Shown one piece after another: positions 19,380 to 30,231 of a stretch of 64,000 bases of DNA. The notes under the pieces are model-generated. The model saw only the letters and a list, made by a program, of their open reading frames with translations, was not told the origin of the DNA and made no database searches. The position numbers were made by a program, and so were the translations under genes. Origin of the DNA: Tridacna crocea (lineage: Eukaryota > Mollusca > Bivalvia > Cardiida > Cardiidae); NCBI GenBank assembly GCA_943736015.1, contig OX031059.1, forward strand, positions 60,151,159-60,215,158, read 5' to 3'. Every line of letters begins with the position of its first letter. The first letter of the stretch is position 1.

Positions 19380-20967
19380 CTGAAAAATTATGGATAAAAG
19401 GGAGCTCCAGATAAGAGGGAGTGATGGTATTCTAAAGTTATTACTTCTCTTTGAAACCCTATGTTGTGGGTACTCATTAGAATCGTCTCGACGAGACGAT
19501 TCTAATAAGTACCCACAACATAGGGTTTAGTGAAGAATAATAATTATAATTAATACTTTGAAGTTTGAAATCAAAATCAGTCCCTCTATCTGGAGCTCTG
19601 ATAAAATGTAAGTTACTAATAAGGTTTTGATAGGTTACCTCTTCAGCAATCCTTCACAAAAGAAATTTCAAATTTTCAGTCACTTTTATTTTGTCGTCTG
19701 CAAATGCTTTCGAATTGGACAAACCTAAAATTGTGTCGTTTGGTAATGAGTTAAGCTATCCGAGGTTTGCACTTCTACTGTACCTGGGTGGCTATCATAT
19801 ACTGTTTCTTCTGTTTCCGCAATGTCTTGAGCGTGGCTCTCAAACATTTTGTCGGTGCAATAGGTGCATCATGCTTACAAGGCTGCACCTGAAACTGTCT
19901 CAACACTTTCAATGGCCCATATAATAATGTACCTGGAACAAAACAGAATTTAAATGGATGCAAATTTCTACCACACAATCCCAACTTTTAACAACCCTGA
20001 GAAAGATGCCTATTGAAATCATTGCAGGAAAAGGAGAAAATGCTGGTAACCTGCATTTTCTCCTTTTCCTACAATATTTTCTACCCTATCAAAATCAGAA
20101 ATCATCATTTGAACAAGATTTAATTTGTTGTCTGCAGATGCTTTGAATTTGGCAAAGTCCAAAAGTTTGTTGTTTGGTAAAAAGTTAATCTATTTCAGCA
20201 GATGTAGGACTGTTTGAAAAAGATGTAGAAAAATCCTGTCTGAAAAAGGAGCAATTGCTTGTTTCATGCAAGTTTTCCAGTTTCAGTTGTATTTCCTATG
20301 GTATTCATTACAGACATTCTCCCTTTTTTGCATGTTTTTTTTTTTCGTGTGATTAATAATAGTGCACTTATAAAGTTGACCTATACAGTCACAATGTTTC
20401 TCAGTTTTATCTCCACTGAGTAGAAGACAGAGAGTGAGAGAAGGAGAACTACAGCTGTCATTGAATGTGACTTAATACCCCCACCAGCACTTTGATTTTG
20501 CATAAAGAGGGTCACAATAACACATAGACGGACACATGGACAATCAGGCTGATTCCAGTACACTCTCATAAACATTCGTTCTACAAAAAGCTGGTCAACA
20601 GGACTGGGTTTTCCAACATATTTTATAAAATGGCTAGCATATCTGAAAAATTCATAATTATGGTTGTGCAAATCAAGACATATCAGTAAGGCCTGTCAGT
20701 ATGTTCATGACTTTCATACGAGAATGGTTTATGAGTATAGACCAGGTACTCACCGAGAGCTTCACATTCCGCAAGAACACATTTAGTAGTAAAATATCTC
20801 ACTTCACCATCCAAGTACTTTGGAAGCTGCTCCATAATATTGACTTTGTACTTGAGGGCGGCTTTGCAAAATGTTCCATCAATCAACACACTGTAAGGCG
20901 GTCTAAAGTCAAAGTTTATCTTGTAAAAGCCTAGATTTTTCTTCAAATGTTTCTCACGTTTCCCCAT
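19017..20967 (-). CDS. UTP23: rRNA-processing protein UTP23 (complete, 3 exons)
   Basis: UTP23 is a nucleolar SSU-processome factor with a degenerate PIN domain that binds the U3/snR30-containing pre-ribosome and is needed for 18S rRNA processing. Exons: 20967-20754 (residues 1-71 plus one base of codon 72), 19932-19784 (72-121), 19379-19017 (122-241 plus stop). Total is 726 nt, 241 aa, against about 249 in human. Visible blocks: KHLKKNLGFYKINFDFR, PPYSVLIDGTFCKAAL (Asp30 is a PIN acidic residue), EQLPKYL, TTKCVLAECEALG, LLYGPLKVL, YMIATQ, SGVPLLYLF, and the lysine-rich tail after NPLSC. Splice sites are GTGAGT/CCAG and GTACAG/TCAG. In the CCHC zinc-binding stretch Cys90, His92 and Cys101 are present, but Phe85 sits where human has the first Cys. 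It is divergent from and 9.2 kb upstream of EIF3H. Confidence 0.94.
19402..19598. mobile_element. palindromic MITE, GAGCTCCAG family, in UTP23 intron 2
   Basis: Ends GAGCTCCAGATAAGAGGG / CTCTATCTGGAGCTC with the ATTAGAATCGTCTCGACGAG palindrome at the centre. It starts only 22 bp past the exon 3 acceptor inside intron 2. Confidence 0.78.
19651..19754 (+). mobile_element. right half of a palindromic MITE in UTP23 intron 2
   Basis: Contains TCGTCTGCAAATGCTTTCG and GTTTGGTAATGAG then TTAA (19751-19754). No core palindrome remains. It ends 30 bp from UTP23 exon 2. Confidence 0.7.
19784..19932 (-). CDS. UTP23: UTP23 coding exon 2
   Basis: 149 nt in phase with exon 1 (G|GT). Encodes TLLYGPLKVLRQFQVQPCKH then DAPIAPTKCLRATLK and ends KKQYMIATQ. 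It contains three of the four expected zinc ligands. The donor (GTACAG) lies only 30 bp from a piggyBac-like MITE fragment. Confidence 0.93.
19966..20187 (+). mobile_element. palindromic MITE in UTP23 intron 1
   Basis: Left end degraded (TTTCTACCACACAATCCC without TTAA); right TTAA 20184-20187. Core 20015-20080 slightly imperfect. Confidence 0.72.
20754..20967 (-). CDS. UTP23: UTP23 coding exon 1
   Basis: Starts MGKREKHLKKNLGFYKINF and ends ...VLAECEALG with the last Gly codon split after its first base; donor GTGAGTAC (plus 20753-20746). It carries the first half of the PIN fold. Confidence 0.94.
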
Positions 20968-21609
20968 TTCCTCTACATTTGTTGGTCCAAATTAACAACT
21001 TAAGTTCTGTACCTGTAAATTCATAGATTAATTTCACAGTAAAGGTGATGATTGCAACACATCTGTATTCATTGTTAACAATGTTATGCTGTAAAAATTA
21101 AAAAATTACCATTACATTTTAAAAACTAGGTGACAGGTCTATTCATTTAAAATAGTCTGTCAAAAAATGTGGAAACATACTTGACCCAAATCTTTTCAAC
21201 TTCAGGGCCTAATCTTCTCTTCTACAGGGGCATATTCACAAAAATACCTAGTTGGCCTTTGGCGGAATCATCTTGGGTCCAAATCTTCTGGCATCCTAGT
21301 CCTATTTGTAAGACCCTACCGTTTACATATTAGGCTATAGCATATTTTAACATACATCTTGTATGTAGGTAATGCAGGCATTTCATATTAAAATTTGTGG
21401 GGATTATATTAATTTTAGTAAACAAAACGTCATTTAAATGTGTGTGAAATAAATTTACCAAGTACCTAAGCCATTTATCGGTCCACCCTTTCATTTATTC
21501 ATGTTTTGAAATGCATGTTGGCCACAGGAAATTGTGAAAAAATACAGATCCTTAAGCAACTGACAGAGCCATTGAACTTATAATCGTTACTCACTACAGT
21601 TCAAACTGT
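20968..21609. other. UTP23 upstream region
   Basis: Carries the UTP23 promoter side. No TATA box or clear initiator seen, no repeats delimited. Confidence 0.4.
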
Positions 21610-21838
21610 TTAATCCTTTACCACACAATGATGCCTTTTAACACCCCTGAGAGAGAAGCCTTTCGAAAACATTGTGGGAAAAGAAGAAAATGCTGGTAAC
21701 CAGCATTTTCTCCTTTTCCCACAAAGTTTTCTACCCTATCAAAGCAAAATTGCACAATTTTAGCCACTTTGAAATTGTCGTCTGCAAATGCTTTCAACTT
21801 GGATAGGTCTAAAATTATGCTGTGTGGTAATGGGTTAA
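21610..21838 (+). mobile_element. palindromic MITE, full length
   Basis: 229 bp with both TTAA; ends CCTTTACCACACAATG and GTGTGGTAATGGG. Confidence 0.84.
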
Positions 21839-22188
21839 AATGTAAAAACAAAATGGTTGACAAAACCAGTATTATAGATGGTGCATGGAGGTGGGGGCAG
21901 CAACCTGATTTCATTAAAAATCGCTTGGAATGCTGGTTCTTTATTTAACCAGAAATATGCTTGTAAATATGCTCGTAAAGATGGCAGCATTTGTGTTGAA
22001 AAAGTTAAATGAATTGATAGATTCTAGATGAATATATAATGAATATGGCCATTGTTCATTGAGAAAAATGTAAATTTGTATCCAGTCAAATTATCTTTCA
22101 TGTTATGTCAAGTGTTTTTTCAACATTATCTCTGGTTTAGGAAAACGAATTTGCTACGGGGAACTAAGTTGGGCCTGTTTAGTTGTAA

Positions 22189-22378
22189 CATGCAAAAGAA
22201 AAGTAAAATGTACAATGTCCGATAGATAAATATTGAAAGATAAAGAAGCTTGTATGTATATGTCTAAATATTTGGACTTCTGGCATCCATGTAGTCCAAA
22301 TATTTAGACATAGACATGCTTGTTTGACGTTCAATATTTATTGATCAGACATTTCCCATTTTACTTTTCTTTTGCATG
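22189..22378. mobile_element. 190-bp long inverted-repeat element
   Basis: Two ~88-bp arms, starting CATGCAAAAGAAAAGTAAAA and meeting at AAATATTTGGACT / AGTCCAAATATTT around a ~14-bp loop, roughly 80% complementary. No other copy in the window and no ORF. Confidence 0.75.
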
Positions 22379-22493
22379 ATACGATGAATGTCAAAATGTG
22401 AAATAACAGACGTAGTGTCTTTAAAAATAGGACTAGGATTCATGTTATCACTGTTGAAGAAGGAGCTTCTCTAACTATATGCATTAAAGAGAT

Positions 22494-22721
22494 TTAACCC
22501 ATTACCACACAATCCCTACTTTCGCACACCTGAGAAAGAAGCCTTTAGAAAACATTGTGGGAAAAGGAGAAAATGCTGGTAACCACCATTTTCTCCTTTT
22601 TCCACAATGTTTTCTACCCTTCACAAAATAAATTTCAAATTTTCAGTCACTTTTCTTTTGTCGTCTGCAAATGCTTTCGATTTAGACAAACCGAAAATTT
22701 TGTTGTTTGGTAATGAGTTAA
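22494..22721 (+). mobile_element. palindromic MITE, full length
   Basis: Both TTAA present. A single change in the core (CCACCATTTT) is unpaired, unlike the paired changes of the subfamilies. Confidence 0.82.
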
Positions 22722-22777
22722 ATTTGTTTGTATGATAAAGCAATTCATCTCATCGTTAACCAAATGCACTACATGCT

Positions 22778-23006
22778 TTAACCCTTTACTCCATAGATAC
22801 TCGTTTTTATGCATTGCTTGTAGGAGCCTTTGGAAAACATTGTGGCAAAAGGTGAAATTGCTCGTGACGAGCAATTTCACCTTTTGTCACAATGTTTTCT
22901 ATGCTATCAAAAGGTGTCATATACCCATAAAAAACGGCTTCATCCTTGCTGTTATTTAGGGTCAGTTACAGATACCATAGAAATGCCTTATGGGGTAAAG
23001 GGTTAA
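22778..23006 (-). mobile_element. palindromic MITE, subfamily B, full length
   Basis: 229 bp, ends CCCTTTACTCCATAGATACT / TTATGGGGTAAAGGG, both TTAA. Core centre GCTCGTGACGAGC. Opposite orientation to the 14284 copy. Confidence 0.84.
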
Positions 23007-23301
23007 AGATGCCCATCTACAGCCGATGAACAAAAACACTGTTAAATTTCAAACAATTAAGAATGGTACAGAAATCAGTTCTTTTGTGTAAACAAGGATA
23101 AATTACTGATATACATGGTATAATTGAAAAAGTGAAACATGGAGATTTGTATTGGAAACCGAACATTGGTCAGAAGAAAACTGGTTGACAATCGAAGGCT
23201 AGCTGTAAACAAAGGCAGTGAGTCACAGAAATTTACTATTGAATTCCGCCTAGAGTTGGATATGATATAATTTGCATATAGGCCACAACCTCATTCCTTT
23301 A

Positions 23302-23783
23302 CGGATGTTACGGTAACATACGAGTTTGGTAACATAGACTTATAAAGTAAATCGATTGAATGTTCCGGTAACAGAGCAATTATATAGTGTTTATGTATCG
23401 TGACATTCTTTATACCCAACTCATGGCTTTATTTCTTTTCAAAACTTTGTTATTGAAACCTTAATTTGTAATTTCCACTATGTTTCATAAATAATATTTC
23501 TGTTGTGTTCCTCATTTTATGCTGTATGTATTGACTATGTGGGCTGCCTATCTAGTATCTATCAAGCAAAAAAGGGTAGAGAATGAAAAAATAAAAGTTT
23601 GAACCTATCTATCAATGTTAAGAGCGCAATTTAAGAAAAAGATTTGAACAAAACAAAACCATACATTAGTTGTAAAGAACACCACAGATGATAAACACAA
23701 TATAATTGCTTTGTTACCGAAACATCTAATCGATTTACTCTATATGTCTATGTTACCAATCTCGTCTGTTACCAAAACATCTG
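23302..23783. mobile_element. ~480-bp MITE with ~83-bp terminal inverted repeats
   Basis: The ends are inverted copies at about 85% identity, each holding three GGTAAC(A) motifs and AGTAAATCGATT. The unique interior has no ORF. Target duplication not certain. Confidence 0.72.
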
Positions 23784-23789
23784 TCACCC

Positions 23790-24425
23790 AACCCACCTCA
23801 TTAGACACTGGGCAAAAGGGTCACATATAGTCACATGATAGCATGTGTGATCTTAATACAAGTCTACCCGAGTGTATTTGGCATGAAGATACAAGAATGA
23901 CTATAGTTTGATAAAATAAAGACAAAAGGTGTGAAAACTGCCTGAAAATGAGTGTATGGGTCTCTCCAAAAGAGAATGAGAGAAAAAATCAAAGGACTGA
24001 AGGTCCTGAAAGTCGCACTAATGGTGAAACCTTGATATTTTGGGACTGATAGGTGGTCATCACCCTTTTACAGGACAATCTTGCTTTTACGTAATTCAAA
24101 CAGCTTTGGAAAACAGAGCTGAAAGAAAGAAAAACTCATTTTTTTTTTACTCAAGGTTTTCTTCCAATTAGACTCAAATTTAATGGTTTACCGTAAGTCA
24201 AATTTGATTAGTTTTCAGCAATTCTTCGATTTTGACTAGTCTGCAATTTAGTTGAGCAAATGCAGTTACTTGTAATAGGCAGCTTCCCACCAAGTTAGAT
24301 CTTTTCATTTTTCTTTTTCTTTAATATATCCATGTTGGCATATAGCCTGACATAATATACCCAAAACAATATTAAATGTATGTCATTGGTCACCTCTATT
24401 ACTTGGAACTTACTGAAACAGTGCC
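23790..24425. other. intergenic sequence, nothing recognised
   Basis: AT-rich; weak traces of decayed MITE arms near 24060-24250 but no ends. Confidence 0.4.
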
Positions 24426-24429
24426 ACTG

Positions 24430-25435
24430 CATACCGATGCTAGCACTTGACAATTTTTGAAAAGGGACACATAAGGGACATCTCTGTCAAAATCATTTCA
24501 AAATCTGACCAACCATTTCAGTGAAGAAGAATTTTCAAGAATTTCTTCATGTCCGAATAGTGCAAGTGGACCCCATTTACCAGAGCCATGCTTCTTGATG
24601 GATCAGAATTTCGAAAACATTTTTGAAAATGGTCACCCAAGGAAGATTGCTTTGAAATTATTTTAAAATCTGATCATGGGTTTCAGAGAAGGTGAATTTT
24701 CAAGAAATTCTTCATTTCCATATTGTAGCCCCAATTCACCTGAGCCATGTTTCTTGGCAAATCAAAATTTCGCGAACAAGTTTTTAAAAGGGTCACCCAA
24801 GGAACATCTCTATGAACTTTTTTCAGTATCTGATCAGCCGTTTCAGAGAAGTAAGAATATTCAAGAATTTCTGCATGTCCATATAAGTACAAGTAGCCCC
24901 CATTCACCAGAGCCATGTTTCTTGATGGACCGAAATTTCGCAAACAATTTTTGAAAAGGGTCACCCATAGAACATCTCTGAGAAATTATTTCAAAATCTG
25001 ACCAGTGGTTTCTGAGAAGAAGAATTTTTTTTAGAATTTCTTCATTCCTGTATAGTGCAAATAGCCCCCATTCACCAGAGTCATGTTTCTTGACTGATCA
25101 AAATTTCACGAAAAAGTTTTGGAAAGGGTCACTTAAGGAACAACTCTGTGAAATTATTTTAAAATCTGGCCAGCTGTTTCAGAGAAGAAGATTTTTAAAG
25201 AATTTCTTAGAAAACTGTTTGGTTGCCATGGCAACCAAAACTTTTGACGTAATCAAATTCTGTGAACAATTTTCAAAGAGGACCTCCCAAGGAACATTCC
25301 AGCCAAGTTTGGTCCATATTGGCCCAGCGGTTTTGGAGGAGTTGATGTTTAAAGAATTGTTGATGACGCATGACGGATGACAGACACCAGGTGATCCTAA
25401 AAGCTTCCCTTGAGCATGTTGTGCTCAGGTTAGCT
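24430..25435. mobile_element. pearl-like repeat, ~160-168-bp units
   Basis: Units with GGTCACCCAAGGAA recur with TCAC at 24633, 24793, 24961 and 25129 (spacing 160, 168, 168). The tail holds GTTGCCATGGCAAC (25222-25235), CCAGGTGATCC and inverted TTGAGCA/TGCTCA. Related to 10889-11560. Confidence 0.6.
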
Positions 25436-25558
25436 GAAAAAACAGTCCTAAGGTTTTTCATCTCAACCAAACTGACTCTCAAACAATAAAAAATATTTGC
25501 AAAGTAATTAATAACTATGCAATCTACAACAGGTTAAAGACCATTGTGAATAATTAGT

Positions 25559-25779
25559 TTAACTCATTACCAGACCAGCCCAATTTTAGGCTTGTCCAAA
25601 TTGAAAGCATTTGCAGACGACAAAATAAAAGTGACAGAAAATTTGAAATTTGTTTTGTGAAGGTTAGAAAAAATTGTGGGAAAAGGAGAAAATGCATTTT
25701 TTTCCCTTTTCCCACAATGTGTTCTAAAGGCTTCTTTCTCAGGGTAGTCGAAATTAGGGATTGTGTAGTAATGGGTTAA
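25559..25779 (-). mobile_element. palindromic MITE with collapsed core
   Basis: Both TTAA present. The centre is shortened to AAATGCATTTTTT, so only the outer hairpin remains. Confidence 0.78.
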
Positions 25780-26214
25780 TCACCACATTAAATTTGTTAC
25801 ACTCTTTTTGAGTGCTGAAATTGTATCTTTGCTATCCAAACAATGTAATTAATGTATCACATTTCTGTTATATCATTTCTTTAAATGTGCTGATGCTTAT
25901 GTTTTTTTTTTTTCATATATAAAACATATTTTTATAATGATGGATAAATATTTTTAAAGTATCCAATATGCTTTTTTTTTTCATTAATAGTAACTTTATC
26001 GTCCTTAAAAAAAAAATAGAAAGAAAAACGTGATTTTATCACTAAGCATTTGATTCACTTCACTATGTTTATTGTTAAATAAGTTTCATCATTGGTTTTA
26101 ATCATGTAAGGCAAATTTAAAATAAAGCAAGAGTTATAAATCGTCTTGATGACGAATACGTAATTTCTATTAATTTTTACATAAATTGAAGTTAGAAATA
26201 CTATAAAAATCATG

Positions 26215-26348
26215 TGTTCATTTTGACTACACATTGGGTACGTTTTGACTCCACTTGGGTAGGTTTAGACTTCATTTGGGTAAGTTTTGACTCCATTCGG
26301 GTACGTTTTGACTTGGGTACGTTTTGGTTTGAGTACGTTTTGACTGTA
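26215..26348. repeat. ~21-bp minisatellite
   Basis: About six degenerate copies of a TTGGGTACGTTTTGACTCCA unit; the last copies are shortened. Confidence 0.8.
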
Positions 26349-28072
26349 AACCCCCTCAACAGTGCAACTGTCAATGTACGGTCGTAATTGCTGTACTTTA
26401 CCTTGCGTTTCATATTTCATGTTGTATTTACTGTATACGGAGGGGATGAAATATCCTTGTCGCCACTCTTTTGGGGTCCGAACAAATGCAGTAATCAACA
26501 TTTTAACTTTACTGGTGTTAATCGTTAATACATGTGCGTTTGTTTTCTATCCCGTCCGCCATTTGCATTTTCTTAATCAAAGTACAATTTTGTACTTCAA
26601 ACTTAAGTTGATCAAAGACCTAAAATACTAGAATTGATAGCAAAAGTTCATGTCTGATTTCCATAAAATCGTGTATGTAAGCGTTTCGCATGCAGTTTTA
26701 TGTGTTACAAAAGTTTTTTGATGTGTAATGGAATAGTTTTTGGGTGTTTTGGGGTATTCGAGTGGTTTGGGGTGTTTCATCCGAGACGTGCGTTACAAAC
26801 TAGGTCAAAGCTGCGGAACGAAACAAATTTTCAAATTTAGAGCGAGTTTTACGATAGTTAACCCTGAATTCATGGTTTGCATGGTTTAAAAGAGTTGATT
26901 TCAAATGACATCACTCGAGTCCGAAATTCCACCCTTATAAGCGAAGCTCTACCGGTCTCGATAATACATGAATATTTACAGTAAGGTGCTCTCGATAAGC
27001 CATATTAATCCGCGATCCCTTTTAAACTCACATTAAGCATTGATGGGGGATATCTTAGCTGAATTGTGTTTTCTTTACCCATCTAAACAAAGATAGATGT
27101 TAAATTTTCACATGATATACAAAATAACCGCATTTTTTTTTAATTTAAAATTTGAGTCACGTTCTCCTTTTTCTAGCGTAGGTATATGAGTTATATGAGT
27201 TACCGGGTCCAGTCCCATCATAAAGAACAAATTCCAGACATACCATAGAAAAAGTAGTTCTACAGCGATTGGGTTAAAAGCAGAGTAACTGCACCTCGTT
27301 TATGAAGTATATACGACGTTTTTGATCCAATTTTTTGCATGATTCTTCAACCCACTATAGACACCCCCAACCCACCCTGAGCTCCTCGAGCTCATCGCAA
27401 AAAGTCGAACGTTTTGACAAACGTGCGACTTAAAAAAGGAGCAGAGATTCCCCAAGAAAAGAATATATCCCGGGATATCCGGCTATTGCCGTCCGATTAA
27501 TAGCACACTATAGTATTCATTGAAAATGTGACGACTTACGCTACGTATCATATTATTATCACGTTCATGAATGCTGAATTGAAAATAAATAAAATAGACA
27601 ATGATCTATAATGGTACAGAGTATTCTTTCAATTAGATACTTAGAAGCAACCCTGGCATAAGGTTCTTCACGTTTCTCAGTGAGCTGGTACTGCTACGCT
27701 CGTATTTTCACCAAGGGAAACAGAAGAAAGAAGGGTACTGGCATAAATTTCGGTAAACAGAATAAACAATATTCACAGGAAATCTCGCATTACCTGAATG
27801 TACCGGAATAATTCTGCATCTTTTACAAAAAGAATGGGTTTCCTCTTAAATATTGACAAGGGTTTAGGTCCTCCGGAAATGTATGAATATGTATAGCATC
27901 TAAAATTAAATTGACCTCTCCTCCAGATTTATAAAACATTATTCTTTTGTTCTGTGTTGTGGTCGATCCAATTTTTTTTGTCCAGATAGTGTCAAGGAAA
28001 CATGAAAAATGTATGAAAAAGTGAGTTATCTTCAGTGAGTTACTATGGAAAGCACCGTAAACAGGTTCAAAC
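26349..28072. other. intergenic, low-repeat segment
   Basis: No palindromic MITEs and slightly higher GC than the surroundings. Small open frames exist, but none has recognisable protein similarity or exon signals. Confidence 0.45.
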
Positions 28073-28217
28073 CACAGGAATTTGACATTCTATAACCAAA
28101 ATAAATGATAAAATATGAAAAAAAAAACACCCCTATATAATATTTATATTACACATGGGAGATTTTTTTTTTCATATTTTATCATTTAATTTAGTTATAC
28201 AATGTCAAATTCCTGTG
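28073..28217. mobile_element. 145-bp inverted-repeat element
   Basis: Arms of about 55 bp, CACAGGAATTTGACATT... and its inverse, ~90% complementary, joined by ~30 bp around TATAATATTTATATTA. Confidence 0.75.
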
Positions 28218-28379
28218 TTCAAACATTAATTTCTGTCCATGATAAAAGTACTAACCCTTATCCTGCAGAATAACTAAACCGACAATTTCAACTGGGTGGT
28301 AAAAAAAAAAAAAAAAATACTGCTATTTTTCAAAGTTATGTTTTTGGTAAGAAGATTAGGCAACATGTATAATGTCTCC

Positions 28380-28460
28380 ATACCGAACAGTGTAGATCAA
28401 AGATCAGACTGCACGTTCTGTGCAGTCTGATCTTAATCTTCACTGTCCGGAAATGGTGAG
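28380..28460. repeat. short hairpin repeat (AGATCAGACTGCAC)
   Basis: Perfect 14-bp arms around a 5-bp loop at 28401-28433. Diverged relatives at about 15290-15355, 38315-38355 and 41720-41760. Confidence 0.65.
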
Positions 28461-28635
28461 TCGCGCTCAGCAGTCTAAGGGTCACCACAAATACTGCACA
28501 GCCATTGCCTTTCTTAAGAATTACATAATATGCAGAGATAAAAGCATAAATGTTTAAATTAATCCGTAATTTCACAAGGGTTAACTAATAAAATGCGTGA
28601 CAAAACAAATGAGCCATGTTCTAGGAAAAGGGGGC

Positions 28636-28866
28636 TTAACCCTTTACAAAAAAAGCCCTGTTTTTCTACGACCCTGAGACAGATGCCTTTTGAAAACATT
28701 GAGGAAAAAGGGGAAAATGCTGGTAACCAGCATTTTCTCCTTTTCCCACAATGTTTTTTACCCTGCTTGAAACAAATTTTAGTTTTTGAGTTACGTTTAT
28801 CTAGTTGTGTGCAAAGTGCTTTCAATTTGGACCTGTCTAAAATTTTGTCGTTTGGTAAAGAGTTAA
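28636..28866 (+). mobile_element. palindromic MITE, full length
   Basis: Both TTAA; left end CCCTTTACAAAAAAAGCCC with the GGTTTTTACGACC-type arm of the CAAAC subfamily, right end GTTTGGTAAAGAG. Confidence 0.82.
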
Positions 28867-29070
28867 TGCATCTCTGTGATCCATGGAACTAAGCAAGTTT
28901 TCACATTTATGGATCCATAATAACCATTTTTATAGGAAAACACTATAATTTTATGATGAGGTAGACTGATCCTTGAACAAACAAACAAACAAACAAACAA
29001 AACAGGAAAAAAAAAGTTTCCGCTCAGGTCAGCCTGTGCAGACTGCATTGCAGATTTTTTTCAGATGTAT
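28867..29070. repeat. dispersed repeat copy (AATGCATCTCTGTGATCC ... TCAGCCTGTGCAGAC)
   Basis: Shares GCATCT, the (CAAA)n tract and the GGTCAGCCTGTGCAGACT hairpin region with 51685-51900, 52770-52870 and 55150-55260. Class unknown. Confidence 0.5.
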
Positions 29071-29228
29071 CAAGCCCTTTTTCACGGACCATAGTAAAAT
29101 TCCTGAAAGAAATTAATTTTGGTGCCTTATAGTAAAGTAATACTAAGAAACTCCTAATGTATATATATGTATTTTGCAAGGGAGTCCGCTTTACATTTGT
29201 CTCATAAGGATTACTTTTCTTTTACATT

Positions 29229-29418
29229 TGAAACGAACAAAGTCCGTAACAAAGAAACAAATGAATAAATGCATGGCAGAAATAAGGGTCCGAGCGGGAT
29301 TCGAACCCCGGAACTCCCGGACGCAAGGCCAATATCTTAACCACTGAGCCAAAGAGAAGCCAGGTATTGTATTTAAATCGGGAGAATGCCATGCAGGAAG
29401 GAGTGGTCTCCCGTAACA
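29229..29418 (-). mobile_element. solo LTR of the same TRIM family
   Basis: A minus-strand copy of the LTR, about 190 bp, running from TGTTACGGG (29418 leftward) to CGTTTCA. It lacks about 16 bp just upstream of the A box relative to the 5141 element. Its B box is the perfect consensus GGTTCGAATCC and the A box TGGCTCAGTGG is intact. No target duplication or internal region is visible. Confidence 0.85.
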
Positions 29419-29439
29419 GGGGAAAATGAAAGTTTGTTC

Positions 29440-30130
29440 AAAATATTCTTTGTTGATGTTCCTCCAAGTCATAAATAGAATGCACCAGAAAACTATGTAG
29501 TATAAGTGTTAAAATATGAGTGTATGGTTACAGTTTTTAGGGGACACCATTACGTGTCTCCTCCAAGAATGTTATGTAGGAGTTATTTCCCTTTGGCCTT
29601 TAAAATGAAAATGAAAGGAAGAGGGGTTTTTAAAAACGAGCAGTTATATAAAAAAATATAATGGAATAAACGTACATTGCTAAAAATGCTATAGTAAGAC
29701 CACTAGGTACAAGAGTAAAGAGTTGTGAAATTTCTCAAACATGCACAGTTCTAAGAGTGTTCACAGCGTTTTTTTTTTTTGTCCCGATCGAGTTGAGTTC
29801 AGTTTGGTTTTTTTTAGTTAAACAGGAATTTTTAGATGTTAAAGCTTGCAAGTGTCGATGAAGACCTGGAATAAATTAATTTAAAGTGCAGTGCTGTATT
29901 TTGCCAGATGCATTATTTTTTCAAGCGCGGGATAATGGTGATTTCGTTTGATGAAAATTTGATAAAGAGGATGGGAGTGATGTATCTTAAATCACCATAA
30001 CAACAATAATCTGATATATATATTTATTGTGATAGACGGTCAAGAGAAATTTAGATATTTATTCTAAAATTCTCGTGCCCACAGAAAAAAGAGGAGGGAT
30101 CGGACGACGATACAATCCAGCTAGAAATTT
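29440..30130. other. EIF3H upstream region
   Basis: No repeats with clear ends. Contains T- and A-rich tracts. The promoter-proximal signals are annotated separately at 30141-30179. Confidence 0.4.
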
Positions 30131-30140
30131 TAGTGTGACC

Positions 30141-30179
30141 CTCTCTCTCACACTTCCGTTTCATTATCAAAATGGCGGC
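30141..30179 (+). promoter_or_regulatory. EIF3H core promoter/start: TOP-like pyrimidine run, ETS site and TISU-like ATG
   Basis: A pyrimidine-rich run CTCTCTCTCACACTTCCG (30141-30158) includes an ETS/GABP-type site (CGGAAGTG on the minus strand). Fourteen to twenty bases later CAAAATGGCGGC (30168-30179) fits the TISU/YY1 initiation element at 11 of 12 positions. If transcription starts in the pyrimidine run, the 5' UTR is only about 15-30 nt. Several human eIF3 subunit mRNAs, eIF3h included, are TOP mRNAs. The transcription start here is inferred. Confidence 0.55.
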
Positions 30180-30231
30180 GACGGGTCGCTCGTTTGATTC
30201 ACCGGTGAAATATGTACAGATGGATGGTCTT
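30172..30231 (+). CDS. EIF3H: EIF3H coding exon 1
   Basis: Encodes the 20 residues [20 protein letters not shown], donor GTAGGT. The ATG lies in a TISU-like context. The glycine/serine-rich N-terminal extension of human eIF3h is absent. Confidence 0.93.
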
